Positions 8,022 to 16,449 are shown, numbered from the stretch's first letter. The stretch: 64,000 nt of DNA from Candidatus Lachnoclostridium avicola (GCA_019114465.1 DXFM01000027.1:1-64000); one strand, 5' to 3'. A program made the numbers and translations. The notes: generated from the letters alone by a model not told the origin.

Positions 8022-8510
8022 ATGAGAGAAGAACTGACGTTCCGTTTTGCGGAGAGAAAAGACACACCCCTGATTCTGAAGTTTATCAGGGAGCTGGCGG
8101 ATTATGAGAAAATGCTGGACGAAGTGGTGGCGGATGAGAAGACGCTGGAGGAATGGATTTTCGACAGACAGAAGGCGGAGGTGCTTTTTGCGGTGGCAGA
8201 GGGAAAGGAAGTGGGCTTTGCCCTGTTTTTCCATAATTTTTCCACCTTTCTGGGAAGAGCGGGGATCTATCTGGAAGACCTGTTTGTGCAGCCGGAGTAC
8301 AGGGGGAGAGGCTACGGGAAAGGAATCTTAAAAAAACTGGCGGCCATCGCCCTGGAACGGGGCTGCGGCCGCCTGGAATGGTGGTGCCTGGACTGGAATA
8401 AGCCCAGCATTGATTTTTACCTGTCCCTGGGGGCGGAACCCATGTCGGACTGGACGGTATACCGCATTGCCGGCGATACGCTCCGGAAGCTGGGAGGGGA
8501 ACAGGAATAA
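8022..8510 (+). CDS. GNAT acetyltransferase, diamine acetyltransferase-like
   Basis: This 162-residue acetyltransferase is of the type annotated near spermidine/spermine or thialysine acetyltransferases. Acetyl-CoA site: L-F-V-Q-P-E-Y-R-G-R-G-Y-G-K at about 88-101. The C-terminal R-L-E-W-W-C-L-D-W-N followed by F-Y-L-S-L-G-A is characteristic of this subfamily. The acceptor is probably a small amine or amino acid, which is not readable here. It starts after GGAGAG. Convergent with ftsH, with only 13 bases between the stops. Confidence 0.85.
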   Translation: MREELTFRFAERKDTPLILKFIRELADYEKMLDEVVADEKTLEEWIFDRQKAEVLFAVAEGKEVGFALFFHNFSTFLGRAGIYLEDLFVQPEYRGRGYGKGILKKLAAIALERGCGRLEWWCLDWNKPSIDFYLSLGAEPMSDWTVYRIAGDTLRKLGGEQE

Positions 8511-8523
8511 TCGTCCGCGCTGT

Positions 8524-10341
8524 TTACCGGTTTAAAATCTTCATAAATTCATCCCCGGTGATGGTTTCTTTTTCATAGAGGTATTTGGAGAGCTCGTGAA
8601 GCTTTTCCTGGTTGTCCTCCAGCAGCTTCGTGGCCTTTGCGTGCTGGCGCTTCACCACTTCCACCACCTGACGGTCCACTTCCGCGGCGGTCTCCGCGGA
8701 ACAGGCCAGGGAGGTGTCTCCCCCCAGATACTGATTGTTTACGGTCTCCAGGGCGACCATGTCGAAATCGTCGCTCATGCCGTACCGGGTGATCATGGCT
8801 CTGGCAAGCTTGGTGGCCTGCTCGATGTCGTTGGACGCTCCGGTGGAGGCGGAGTGGAAGATCAGCTCCTCCGCGGCCCGGCCGCCGGTGAGGGTGGCGA
8901 TCTTGTTCTCCAGCTCCTCCTGGCTCATGAGATAGTGGTTGCCTTCCTCTACCTGCATGGTATAGCCCAGGGCGCCGGAGGTGCGGGGGATGATGGTGAT
9001 CTTCTGAACCGGTGCGGAGTGGGTCTGCAGGGCGGCTACCAGGGCGTGGCCGGTCTCGTGATAGGCCACGATCCATTTCTCCTGATCCGTGAGGATGGCG
9101 TTCTTTTTCTGATAACCGGCGATGACCACTTCAATGCTCTCTTCCAGGTCGGCCTGGGTGGCGAAGGAACGGCCGTCCCGCACGGCTCTCAGGGCCGCTT
9201 CATTGACAATGTTGGCCAGCTCCGCGCCGGAAGCGCCGGAGGCCATTCTGGCCACCTTGTTAAAGTCCACATCGTCCGCCACTTTGATTTTTCTGGCGTG
9301 AACCTTCAGGATCTCCTCCCGGCCTTTCAGATCCGGCAGCTCCACGGGAACCCGCCGGTCAAATCTTCCCGGTCTGGTCAGGGCCGGGTCCAGGGATTCC
9401 GGCCGGTTGGTGGCGGCCAGGATGATGACCCCCGTATTTCCCTCGAAGCCGTCCATTTCCGTCAGCAGCTGGTTTAAAGTCTGCTCCCGCTCATCGTTTC
9501 CGCCGAACTGGCCGTCCCGCTTTTTGCCGATGGCGTCAATCTCGTCGATGAATACGATGCAGGGGGCTTTTTCTTTTGCCTGTTTAAACAGGTCGCGAAC
9601 CTTGCTGGCGCCCATGCCCACGAACATTTCCACGAATTCCGAACCGGATATGGAGAAGAAGGGGACGTTGGCCTCGCCGGCCACCGCCTTTGCCAGCATG
9701 GTCTTGCCCGTTCCGGGAGGGCCTACCAGAAGAATGCCCTTCGGCATGGAAGCTCCGATCTCCTGATACTTTTTCGGGTTGTGAAGATACTCCACGATTT
9801 CCTTTAAGTTATCTTTTGCCTCGTCCTCGCCGGCCACGTCGGAAAATTTAATGCCTTCCGAAGATTTCACATAGATTTTGGCGTTGGATTTTCCAAACAT
9901 CATGGCGTTGGGGCCGCCGGCGCTTTTCATCAGTTTCCGTGACATATACTGGCCGATGGCCACAAAGATCACAATGGGAAGAACCCAGGACAGAAGGACG
10001 GTGAGGAAGGGGGAAGTCTGCTCAATCTCCACCCCGTTAAATACGACTCCCGCATCCAGCAGACGGTCCGGAAGGCGGTCGTCCCCTACCATGGCGGTTT
10101 TGTAAATCCGATTATCTCCTTCTTTTGTGAACAGAATTCTGTTTTCCTGCTCCTGGATCTCCGCCTGCTTCACTTCTCCGTCCTCCACCATGGAGACGAA
10201 GCTGCCGTAGTCCACCTCCACGATTCTGCGCTGGGAGAGCCAGGGCATGGCTAAAAGGTTAAACAGCATCAGCACGATCAGCACGATGCAGTAGTAGTAA
10301 ATCAGAGGTTTTTTTGGTGATTTTACTTCATTCATGTTCAA
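8524..10341 (-). CDS. ftsH: ATP-dependent zinc metalloprotease FtsH
   Basis: This 605-residue membrane-bound AAA+ protease degrades misfolded membrane proteins and some soluble regulators. Two transmembrane helices (about 13-31 and 112-131) flank the external domain. Walker A GPPGTGKT is at 207-214, Walker B IVFIDEID near 262-269, and the second region of homology R-P-G-R-F-D-R at about 323-329. The zinc site HETGH is at 428-432, with the third ligand in the later Asp-containing helix. The length is typical. The start overlaps the stop of the upstream coiled-coil gene by four bases. Usual ftsH neighbours (tilS, hpt) are absent, so this may be an extra copy, which is inference. Confidence 0.97.
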   Translation of the reverse strand: MNMNEVKSPKKPLIYYYCIVLIVLMLFNLLAMPWLSQRRIVEVDYGSFVSMVEDGEVKQAEIQEQENRILFTKEGDNRIYKTAMVGDDRLPDRLLDAGVVFNGVEIEQTSPFLTVLLSWVLPIVIFVAIGQYMSRKLMKSAGGPNAMMFGKSNAKIYVKSSEGIKFSDVAGEDEAKDNLKEIVEYLHNPKKYQEIGASMPKGILLVGPPGTGKTMLAKAVAGEANVPFFSISGSEFVEMFVGMGASKVRDLFKQAKEKAPCIVFIDEIDAIGKKRDGQFGGNDEREQTLNQLLTEMDGFEGNTGVIILAATNRPESLDPALTRPGRFDRRVPVELPDLKGREEILKVHARKIKVADDVDFNKVARMASGASGAELANIVNEAALRAVRDGRSFATQADLEESIEVVIAGYQKKNAILTDQEKWIVAYHETGHALVAALQTHSAPVQKITIIPRTSGALGYTMQVEEGNHYLMSQEELENKIATLTGGRAAEELIFHSASTGASNDIEQATKLARAMITRYGMSDDFDMVALETVNNQYLGGDTSLACSAETAAEVDRQVVEVVKRQHAKATKLLEDNQEKLHELSKYLYEKETITGDEFMKILNR

Positions 10342-10787
10342 TCTCTTTTCGATTCGGTTTTGTCCTCCGCCTGCTTCTGGAGAACCAGGGCAGACAGGGA
10401 GGTGCAGAGCGCCCGGTCCATGGCCTGGACGGCAAAGTCGATGGCATATTCCGCGTAGAGGGACATGGCTTCCGCCTGGTCCTGGGCCCAGGTCGGATTG
10501 GTTCCCCGCATTTCATTGGAGAGCTTGTCGGTCAGGATTTTCTCCGCCTGCTTTTCATAGTCCAGCTGCGCCCTGGCAAGGCTGGCGGCAGAGGGAGAGC
10601 GGCTGGAGCGGATGCGGTCGTTTAACAGCCGCTGCCGCTGCCGGCCTTCCTTCTGAAGCCGCCCCAGCTCCTCCAGAATCTGCCTCTCGTCTTTTTCCTG
10701 GAAGAGGCGAATCCGGTTTTGAAGCCTGACATATTCTTCTTCCAGCTCAGAGAGCTTGGCGCTGAAAATTTCCTGTTTTGATTTCAT
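10338..10787 (-). CDS. coiled-coil protein of unknown function, ftsH operon
   Basis: This 149-residue soluble protein is dominated by a charged coiled coil (about residues 5-60) followed by a helical half. No domain recognised. The ATG at 10787 is preceded by AAAGGAG at good spacing; a longer reading to 10907 would run through the inverted repeat and is rejected. It overlaps ftsH by four bases, so coupling makes it a candidate FtsH partner, adaptor or substrate. That role is inferred only from context. Confidence 0.65.
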   Translation of the reverse strand: MKSKQEIFSAKLSELEEEYVRLQNRIRLFQEKDERQILEELGRLQKEGRQRQRLLNDRIRSSRSPSAASLARAQLDYEKQAEKILTDKLSNEMRGTNPTWAQDQAEAMSLYAEYAIDFAVQAMDRALCTSLSALVLQKQAEDKTESKRD

Positions 10788-10879
10788 AAGCCGGAACTCC
10801 TTTCCGCTGGTGATTGATGTCCGTACGATTCTCTTATAGCAGGAACCGGAAAAAGACGCCATTTTCAATTTTTTTCCTG

Positions 10880-10940
10880 TGTATAGACAATCCCCGGAAT
10901 GTGTCAAAAAATTTTACACATTCCGGGGATTGTCTATACA
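10880..10940. promoter_or_regulatory. 25-bp perfect inverted repeat with mirrored promoter-like elements
   Basis: Arms 10880-10904 and 10916-10940 are perfect reverse complements around an 11-base A/T loop. On the minus strand TTGACA (10907-10902) and TATACA (10885-10880) are 16 bases apart and point at the coiled-coil/ftsH operon. On the plus strand TTTACA (10913-10918) and TATACA (10935-10940) are also 16 bases apart and point into the 3' end of the TetR gene. No T-run follows either arm, so it is not a standard terminator. Confidence 0.6.
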
Positions 10941-11004
10941 TCTGTTCTGTATTATAAATGTTACAGGCACTTTTGATCTGATAGGGTAAAACAGAGGGCA
11001 GTGT

Positions 11005-11547
11005 CTAGGAATGGCGGGAGCTGTCCCATAGCTGGCCGGTGATCAGGCCGTAAAACTGTCCGGACAGGACGGAGACGTCCTTTGCGGTGTCCAAATTTTC
11101 GATGAGCAGCCCCACAAGGCCGTAGGAGTAAAAGCGGATGGCGGTTTCCAGGTCATCGGGACGGATCATCAGGTTCTCCGCCTTTGCCCGAAAGAGCTTT
11201 TCCAGATACAGCCGGGTACTGCGGACCAGGAGACGCTCAATTTCCTGGCGGCGCTGGGACGCCAGCAGATGATGGATCAGGGATTTGTTTTCCCGCATGG
11301 AAAGGATCATGGATGTCAGGGCTTCCTGAGGAGTGGGGGCAGCCAGGCCCTCATCCACAGCGCGCTGGAGAGCCTGGGCGGTGAGCCACTCCACCACATC
11401 CATAAGGTCCTGAAAATGGTAGTAAAATGCCTGGCGGCAGATTCCGCAGGCGTCCACCAGCTCGCGGACCGTGATCTTGTCGATGGATTTGTGCTTCAGC
11501 AGACCGGCCAGAGTTTCAGCAATCATTTGTTTCATATTTACAGTCAC
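11005..11547 (-). CDS. TetR-family transcriptional regulator
   Basis: This 180-residue regulator has an N-terminal helix-turn-helix (about 20-50: ITVRELVDACGICRQAFYYH) typical of TetR proteins. The C-terminal part resembles the DhaS-like TetR group (Y-G-L-V-G-L-L near 146-152). The start is a GTG six bases after GGAGAG. On the minus strand a TACAAT preceded by TGC (11591-11586) is a likely -10. It is divergent from the GT8 gene, so control of that gene or of itself is possible; the effector is unknown. Confidence 0.85.
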   Translation of the reverse strand: MTVNMKQMIAETLAGLLKHKSIDKITVRELVDACGICRQAFYYHFQDLMDVVEWLTAQALQRAVDEGLAAPTPQEALTSMILSMRENKSLIHHLLASQRRQEIERLLVRSTRLYLEKLFRAKAENLMIRPDDLETAIRFYSYGLVGLLIENLDTAKDVSVLSGQFYGLITGQLWDSSRHS

Positions 11548-11668
11548 AGTTTTCTCTCCGTTGATCAGTGTTTTCGATGATTTTTATTGTAGCACAGAGG
11601 CACTTTCCCGTCCAGTGCCCGGGAAGAAAACGGACGGATACGTGTACAGGAATCATGAGGAGGAATTT

Positions 11669-12523
11669 ATGAACACCATTTCCATTTTGGCAGCGTTGGA
11701 TGAAAATTACCTGCCCAGGATGCAGGTGATGCTCACATCGCTGTATCTGAACAATCCTGGAGAGCGGGCGGACGTCTATCTGCTTCACAGCGGTATCCCA
11801 CAGGAGCAGCTTGCCGCCGTAAAAAGGCAGCTGGATTTTATGCAGTATGGATTTTATCCGGTGCCGGTGGACAAATCTCTGTTTGACGGGGCGCCGGTGA
11901 CCAAACAGTACCCCCGGGAGATGTACTACCGCCTGCTGGCGCCGAGGCTGCTGCCGGAGACTTTGGACCGGGTGATCTATCTGGATCCGGATATATTGAT
12001 CATCAATTCCCTCCGGCCTCTCTGGGAGACGGATCTGAGGGGGAACCTGTTCGGGGCGGCGGCCCACACGGGCATGACGGAGCTGGCCAACCGGGTAAAC
12101 CGGGTGCGCCTGGACAGCGGGAGCGATTATTACAATTCGGGAGTACTTCTGATGGATCTGTCAGCCGGACGGAGGGAAATCCGCCCGGAGGAGATCTTCC
12201 GGTTTGTGGAGGAGCGGGGAATGGAACTGCTGCTGCCGGACCAGGATCTGCTGAACGCTCTGTACGGAAGACGGATTCTGCCTCTGGATGACGCGCTCTG
12301 GAATTACGACGCCCGCAATTACAATAATTATCTGCTGCGCAGCGGGGGAATCTGCGATCTGGACTGGGTGATGGAGCACACGGCCATTCTTCATTTCTGC
12401 GGGAAGGCAAAGCCGTGGAAGAAGGGATATTTTTACCGGTTCGGGGTGCTCTATAAGCATTATGCCAGGCTGACCGCCCGGATGTTTCCAAAAGAAGAGG
12501 AGGGAGAGGAACGTGAAGATTGA
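11669..12523 (+). CDS. glycosyltransferase family 8
   Basis: This 284-residue retaining glycosyltransferase is likely UDP-galactose or UDP-glucose dependent, adding hexoses to a lipopolysaccharide-like or cell-wall acceptor. The N-terminal fold starts N-T-I-S-I-L-A-A-L-D-E-N-Y. The metal-binding D-x-D lies in Y-L-D-P-D-I-L at about 108-114, and the C-terminal H-F-C-G-x-x-K-P-W motif near 247-255 is typical of GT8. The start is ATG at 11669 after AGGAGG; the frame stays open upstream through the divergent promoter region. The last bases overlap the next gene. Acceptor unknown. Confidence 0.88.
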   Translation: MNTISILAALDENYLPRMQVMLTSLYLNNPGERADVYLLHSGIPQEQLAAVKRQLDFMQYGFYPVPVDKSLFDGAPVTKQYPREMYYRLLAPRLLPETLDRVIYLDPDILIINSLRPLWETDLRGNLFGAAAHTGMTELANRVNRVRLDSGSDYYNSGVLLMDLSAGRREIRPEEIFRFVEERGMELLLPDQDLLNALYGRRILPLDDALWNYDARNYNNYLLRSGGICDLDWVMEHTAILHFCGKAKPWKKGYFYRFGVLYKHYARLTARMFPKEEEGEERED

Positions 12524-12791
12524 ATACGCGGATCTGGTTTATTTGAACAGAGAACTGAAAAAGAGGGGGACCAGATATCACATCGCCTACAAAAATGAGG
12601 ACACCGCCTGCCTGGAGCCGCCGGGGGAGTGCTGCCTGACGGAAAAAAGAGAAGAGGACGCCAGGGACTGCATCCGGGAGTATTACCGCCGGAAGCACGC
12701 GGCCGTCCGGTTTTCCGGGGACGGGCTGTACTTTTCCCTGGAAGAGGAGAGGGAGGCCGGGGAAAGGTCAGACGGTCTCGTAGGCCTTTAA
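12513..12791 (+). CDS. hypothetical protein coupled to the GT8 gene
   Basis: This 92-residue protein starts with GTG at 12513, inside the end of the GT8 gene and after GGGAGAGGA, so it is translationally coupled. It begins K-I-E-Y-A-D-L-V-Y-L-N-R-E-L-K-K-R-G and contains E-E-D-A-R-D-C-I-R-E-Y-Y. The overall shape is like small clostridial proteins of unknown function. The 3' end overlaps the convergent GntR gene by 24 bases, an unusual tail-to-tail overlap. No function assigned. Confidence 0.6.
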   Translation: MKIEYADLVYLNRELKKRGTRYHIAYKNEDTACLEPPGECCLTEKREEDARDCIREYYRRKHAAVRFSGDGLYFSLEEEREAGERSDGLVGL

Positions 12792-13412
12792 GATATTGTT
12801 CATGCTTCTGGAAATATGGTCGGCCATGGCTTTTTTCGCCTCCTCCGCCTGTCCGGCCTGAATGTGGCGCAGAATGCAGATGTGCTCGGCGGTGGACTGG
12901 CGGAAATGGCTCTCCTCATCGGAGACGGAGCGGCCGGTGCTGGGGCCGTTCCACAGCTCCAGAAGATAGCTTTTCAGCTTCTGGTTGTCTGCTGCATTCC
13001 AGATGGCCATGTGAATATCCTGGTTTAACAGCTCATAATCCTTTTTGTTCAGCTGACCCGTCTGACGTTCCATGGCGTGGAGACGCTTCAGGAGCATGGA
13101 AGTGTCCATGCCGTTGGCGGCTGCCCTGGCGGCCGCTTCGGATTCCAGCAGAATTCTCATCTCAAACGTATCTTTGATAAATTTCTGATCGATCTGATTG
13201 ACAATGGCGCCCTTATTCATGCGGAGAGTGATCAGCCCCTCGGCGGCCAGAGCCTGAAATGCCTCCCGCACGGGAGTGCGGCTGACCCCCAGCTGGGACG
13301 CCACCTTTGTCAGGCTCAGCTCTTCCCCGCTTTTATATTCTCCCGAATAGATCGCCTTTTTTAAAATCGCCGTGATCCGCACCCGGACAGGCATAAGCTC
13401 CAGTGTTTCCAT
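12768..13412 (-). CDS. GntR-family regulator, FCD type
   Basis: This 214-residue regulator has an N-terminal winged helix (about 10-75, with L-G-V-S-R-T-P-V-R-E-A-F as the recognition region). The all-helical FCD ligand domain shows the metal-binding pattern of Asp and several His residues (N-Q-D-I-H near 144, A-E-H near 181 and D-H-I near 202). FCD regulators usually sense carboxylic acids. The ATG follows AGGAGG. It is divergent from the hydratase pair, whose promoter carries a GTATAC-type palindrome of the kind GntR/FCD proteins bind, so local repression relieved by a pathway acid is the simplest model. Confidence 0.9.
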   Translation of the reverse strand: METLELMPVRVRITAILKKAIYSGEYKSGEELSLTKVASQLGVSRTPVREAFQALAAEGLITLRMNKGAIVNQIDQKFIKDTFEMRILLESEAAARAAANGMDTSMLLKRLHAMERQTGQLNKKDYELLNQDIHMAIWNAADNQKLKSYLLELWNGPSTGRSVSDEESHFRQSTAEHICILRHIQAGQAEEAKKAMADHISRSMNNILKAYETV

Positions 13413-13514
13413 AAATCCATATACCTCCTGTGCGTGTTAAAGAATGAAAAAAGAAGCGTATTTCAGCTTCATTTCTATTTTAAATGACGGAGAGCTTTTT
13501 TACAATAAAAATGC

Positions 13515-13543
13515 TTGAAATATTTTATTACAGGAGCTATAGT
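13515..13543 (+). promoter_or_regulatory. predicted promoter of the hydratase pair
   Basis: TTGAAA (13515-13520) and TATAGT (13538-13543) are separated by 17 bases. The predicted transcription start falls near 13550, just before the palindrome at 13559. Confidence 0.6.
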
Positions 13544-13558
13544 ATAGACAACAGAATT

Positions 13559-13578
13559 GTATATCGTATACGATATAC
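13559..13578. promoter_or_regulatory. 20-bp perfect palindrome, likely GntR operator
   Basis: GTATATCGTATACGATATAC is a perfect palindrome centred between 13568 and 13569. Its GTATAC core resembles operators of FCD-type GntR proteins. It lies directly downstream of the predicted start of transcription and between the divergent regulator and hydratase genes. Confidence 0.65.
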
Positions 13579-13643
13579 GATTTTAAACCAGCACAGCCCT
13601 GTCATCCGGCGGCTGAAAACAGAAAATATGGAGGAATCAGTGT

Positions 13644-14903
13644 ATGCATGCCATAGAAAAAATTTTTGCCAGGCACAGCGGAAAGAGCCAGGTTTCCCCT
13701 GGCGAAATTGTGACAGCGAAGGTGGATTTTGCGGAGATCAACGACCTCTATCTGCAGACCGTCTACTCCTTCTATGAGATGGGAGGAGAGAAGGTGTGGG
13801 ACCGGGAGAAATGCGCCTTTGTCTTTGACCATTACGCCCCCACCCCCGATGTGAAGAGCGCGGACAACCACAGGCAGATGCGGGAGTTTGCCAGAAAAAA
13901 TCAGCTGAAATACCATTTTGACACCAACTGCGGCGTCTGCCATCAGGTAATGCCGGAGGCCGGACTGATCCGGCCGGGAATGATCGTGGTGGCCACCGAC
14001 AGCCACACCACCACCCACGGAGCTTTCGGGGCCATGGGCACCGGCTGCGGGGCCACGGATATGGCCACCATTCTGATGACGGGAGAGCTGTGGTTTCGGA
14101 TCCCGGAGATTATCGAAGTCCGGCTGGAGGGGGAGACAAAAAAAGGCGTCTATCCCAAGGATGTGATCCTGTCTGTGCTGGGAAAGATCCGGGCGGACGG
14201 AGCGGTGTACAAGGCCATCGATTTCACGGGAAGCTACGTGGACCAGTTGAATGTGGCCGGCCGCATGGTGATCTGCAACATGGCGGTGGAGATGGGAGCG
14301 AAAACCGCCTATATGCAGCCCAACCAGGCGGTGCTGGATTATGTGGGCGCCAGGGCGGCAGGTCCCTGGGAGGTGGAGACCACAGACCCCGGGTACCGGT
14401 ATGAGGAGAGCTATGTGTTTGACGTGTCTTCCCTGGAGCCTCAGCTTGCCTGTCCGGACAGCGTGGAGAACGTCCATCCCCTGACGGAGGTGACGGCGGG
14501 AGGGCCGGTGAAGCTGGATCAGGGCTACATCGGCAGCTGCACCGGCGGACGGGAGGAGGACATCGCCGCGGCCGCCTCCATTCTGCGGGGAAGGCATATT
14601 CCGGAGTACACCCGCCTGGTGGTGGTTCCGGCGTCCAGAGAGGTCATGCTAAGCTGTATGGAAAAGGGTTATATCCAGGATCTGATGGAGGCGGGAGCCA
14701 CCATCACCACCCCCGGCTGCGGGGCCTGCCTGGGTGCCCATGAGGGAATCCTGGCGCCCGGGGAGGTGTGCATTTCCAGCACCAACCGGAATTTCCCGGG
14801 GAGGATGGGATCCACGGAAGCCAGAATTTATCTGGCCAGCCCGGCCGCGGTGGCTGCCAGCATATTAAACGGCAGGATCACCGATCCCAGAATCTACTTA
14901 TAA
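13644..14903 (+). CDS. aconitase-family hydratase large subunit (LeuC/homoaconitase/dimethylmalate dehydratase type)
   Basis: This 419-residue large subunit of a [4Fe-4S] hydro-lyase isomerises or dehydrates a branched malate-type acid. It has D-S-H-T-T-T-H-G near 119-126 and G-S-C-T-G-G-R near 301-307. P-G-C-G-A-C-L-G near 356-363 supplies the paired cluster cysteines. The length matches the archaeal/clostridial LeuC-type subgroup, which includes isopropylmalate, citraconate-forming and 2,3-dimethylmalate dehydratases. No leuA or leuB is nearby, and a GntR/FCD regulator is divergent, so a catabolic role is more likely than leucine synthesis. The exact substrate is not readable. Confidence 0.85.
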   Translation: MHAIEKIFARHSGKSQVSPGEIVTAKVDFAEINDLYLQTVYSFYEMGGEKVWDREKCAFVFDHYAPTPDVKSADNHRQMREFARKNQLKYHFDTNCGVCHQVMPEAGLIRPGMIVVATDSHTTTHGAFGAMGTGCGATDMATILMTGELWFRIPEIIEVRLEGETKKGVYPKDVILSVLGKIRADGAVYKAIDFTGSYVDQLNVAGRMVICNMAVEMGAKTAYMQPNQAVLDYVGARAAGPWEVETTDPGYRYEESYVFDVSSLEPQLACPDSVENVHPLTEVTAGGPVKLDQGYIGSCTGGREEDIAAAASILRGRHIPEYTRLVVVPASREVMLSCMEKGYIQDLMEAGATITTPGCGACLGAHEGILAPGEVCISSTNRNFPGRMGSTEARIYLASPAAVAASILNGRITDPRIYL

Positions 14904-14918
14904 AAGAGGAGGAGAGCC

Positions 14919-15425
14919 ATGAAACAGGAAATGGAAGGAAAGGTTATCGTTGTGGGAGACAACGTGGACACAGATCAGATTTATCCGGGCCGGTATCTGG
15001 CCCTCACCGATCCGGCGGAGATCGGAAGCCACTGCCTGGCTGGTGTGGATGAGAACATTGCCGCCTCCTTCCCGGCGGGGGGGATCGTGGTGGCCGGCAG
15101 AAATTTCGGCTGCGGTTCCAGCCGGGAGCACGCCCCCATCGCCCTGATCAACATGGGGGCATCCGCCGTGGTGGCGGAATCCTTCGCCCGGATCTTTTTC
15201 CGAAACGCAGTCAATCTGGGGCTGCCCCTGGTGATCTGCCGCGGAATCCGGGACCGGGTTAAGGACGGCCAGACCATCCGGCTGGACTTGAAAAAGGGCC
15301 GGGTGACCATTGTGGAGACAGGGGAGGAATTTCCCTGTGAACCCATGGGAGAGCAGGCGGAAAAGATCCTGGAGGCGGGAGGCATCAAACCCCTGATGCG
15401 GGCCAGGTTTGGAAAAAAGGAGTGA
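14919..15425 (+). CDS. aconitase-family hydratase small subunit (LeuD type)
   Basis: This 168-residue swivel-domain subunit pairs with the large subunit 16 bases upstream. Signature blocks: D-N-V-D-T-D-Q-I-Y-P-G-R-Y near 14-26, and the substrate loop G-C-G-S-S-R-E-H-A-P near 64-73. The Y-L-A-L-T-D-P insertion after the first block is typical of the archaeal/clostridial LeuD type. The stop is six bases from the convergent TylF-like gene, with no visible terminator. Confidence 0.87.
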   Translation: MKQEMEGKVIVVGDNVDTDQIYPGRYLALTDPAEIGSHCLAGVDENIAASFPAGGIVVAGRNFGCGSSREHAPIALINMGASAVVAESFARIFFRNAVNLGLPLVICRGIRDRVKDGQTIRLDLKKGRVTIVETGEEFPCEPMGEQAEKILEAGGIKPLMRARFGKKE

Positions 15426-15430
15426 TCCGC

Positions 15431-16285
15431 TTACGGGTGGATGATCACCGCCGTGCCGTGAAGATCCCCCAGTGGAACAAGGGGAAGAGGGCCGTGCTGC
15501 TGTTCCCAGTCGCGGACGGCTTCCCCCGCTCCCGGGAACCGGCGGCTGTCCCAGTCGTGGAGAATGATGGCGCCTCCCGGGCTGAGCCTGGGGTAGAAAA
15601 ATTCCAGGCCGGCCAGGGTGGGAGCGTACAGATCGGCGTCCAGACTGACCAGGGCAAACGCTTCACGTTCCAGTCCGGATGCCGTGTCCGGAAAGAAGCC
15701 TTTTCTGATCACGGCCTGGTCCGGGAAGGGTAGGCGGGAGATCACCGCTTCCTCGGAAGTGTCAGAAAAGTCTCCGGCTCCGGCCCGCGACAGAGAGCGG
15801 GCCTTTTCCTCCGCAATGTCGGTTTCGGCAAAGCCCTGGAAGGTGTCAAACAGATACAGGCGCCGGTGGGGGAGAAAGAGATTCAGCTTCCAGGCAGTAT
15901 CGCCTTTGTATACGCCCAGCTCTGCCAGACTGCCTGGAATTTCCATACGGTTCAGACGCTTACAGAGGCGGAGCAGAACGGCGGAGCGGATATCAAAATA
16001 TCTGCGCATCTCATCCATAAAGATAATATTTCCATGAAATCCCAGGTGTTCCGCCTGGGATTTCATGGTTTCTCTGCGGTCGCGGCCGGACACGCTGATA
16101 AGCAGGGTATCCGGTTTTAAGGCCATAGCCTCCGGAAAACTCATGACAGGAATTCCCTCCAGGGAGGTTCCCCACAGACGGCTGTCCTGGTCGGCTGCGG
16201 CCAGGATGGAAAAGAAATCGCGGTTGATGAGAGAGACGGCGGCGCGGCCGAACTGGCCGGCGCCCATGATCACAAGTGTTTCCAT
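15431..16285 (-). CDS. TylF/MycF-type methyltransferase with N-terminal Rossmann-like domain
   Basis: This 284-residue protein starts V-I-M-G-A-G-Q-F-G, a nucleotide-binding-like loop, with a domain of about 100 residues. Residues about 115-284 resemble TylF family SAM-dependent O-methyltransferases: A-E-L-G-V-Y-K-G-D-T-A, then R-L-Y-L-F-D-T-F-Q-G-F, K-G-F-F-P-D-T-A, L-D-A-D-L-Y and H-D-W-D. The usual metal-binding Asp residues are present. ATG at 16285 is chosen because GAGG lies eight bases upstream; a GTG at 16294 is too close. An extended -10 (TGC then TATAAT, minus strand 16325-16320) suggests its own promoter. No antibiotic cluster is nearby; substrate unknown. Confidence 0.75.
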   Translation of the reverse strand: METLVIMGAGQFGRAAVSLINRDFFSILAAADQDSRLWGTSLEGIPVMSFPEAMALKPDTLLISVSGRDRRETMKSQAEHLGFHGNIIFMDEMRRYFDIRSAVLLRLCKRLNRMEIPGSLAELGVYKGDTAWKLNLFLPHRRLYLFDTFQGFAETDIAEEKARSLSRAGAGDFSDTSEEAVISRLPFPDQAVIRKGFFPDTASGLEREAFALVSLDADLYAPTLAGLEFFYPRLSPGGAIILHDWDSRRFPGAGEAVRDWEQQHGPLPLVPLGDLHGTAVIIHP

Positions 16286-16375
16286 AATCTTCACCTCGTT
16301 CGATCCGGTATTTTCCAGTATTATAGCACAGGCGGGAGAGAATAGGAACTTGTATTTTTCCTGCAGTTATGCTAC

Positions 16376-16405
16376 TATAATTTTATCATACAGGTCGATT
16401 GACCT
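16376..16405 (+). promoter_or_regulatory. -10 box and candidate TetR operator before the phosphatase-HD gene
   Basis: TATAAT at 16376-16381 is followed at 16392-16405 by AGGTCGATTGACCT, whose five-base arms AGGTC and GACCT are inverted. The core GGTCGATTGA recurs in reverse orientation downstream of the Mo-hydroxylase operon promoter at 18410-18419. The -35 is poorly defined. Confidence 0.5.
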
Positions 16406-16449
16406 AGAAAAAGGCTTGCCAAAGCCTGCCGAAACGGGGGAGTGGAAGG

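Noticed and set aside
8596-9477. Open frame on the plus strand opposite ftsH
   Set aside because: Gly/His/Leu-rich shadow of the conserved ftsH frame.
10880-10940. Inverted repeat as a Rho-independent terminator
   Set aside because: No T-run on either strand after the stem, and the loop and arms form promoter elements instead.
13644-15425. Annotation as leucine-biosynthesis leuC and leuD
   Set aside because: No leuA or leuB nearby and a GntR/FCD regulator with its operator instead of a T-box or leucine-type control; a generic hydratase name is safer.
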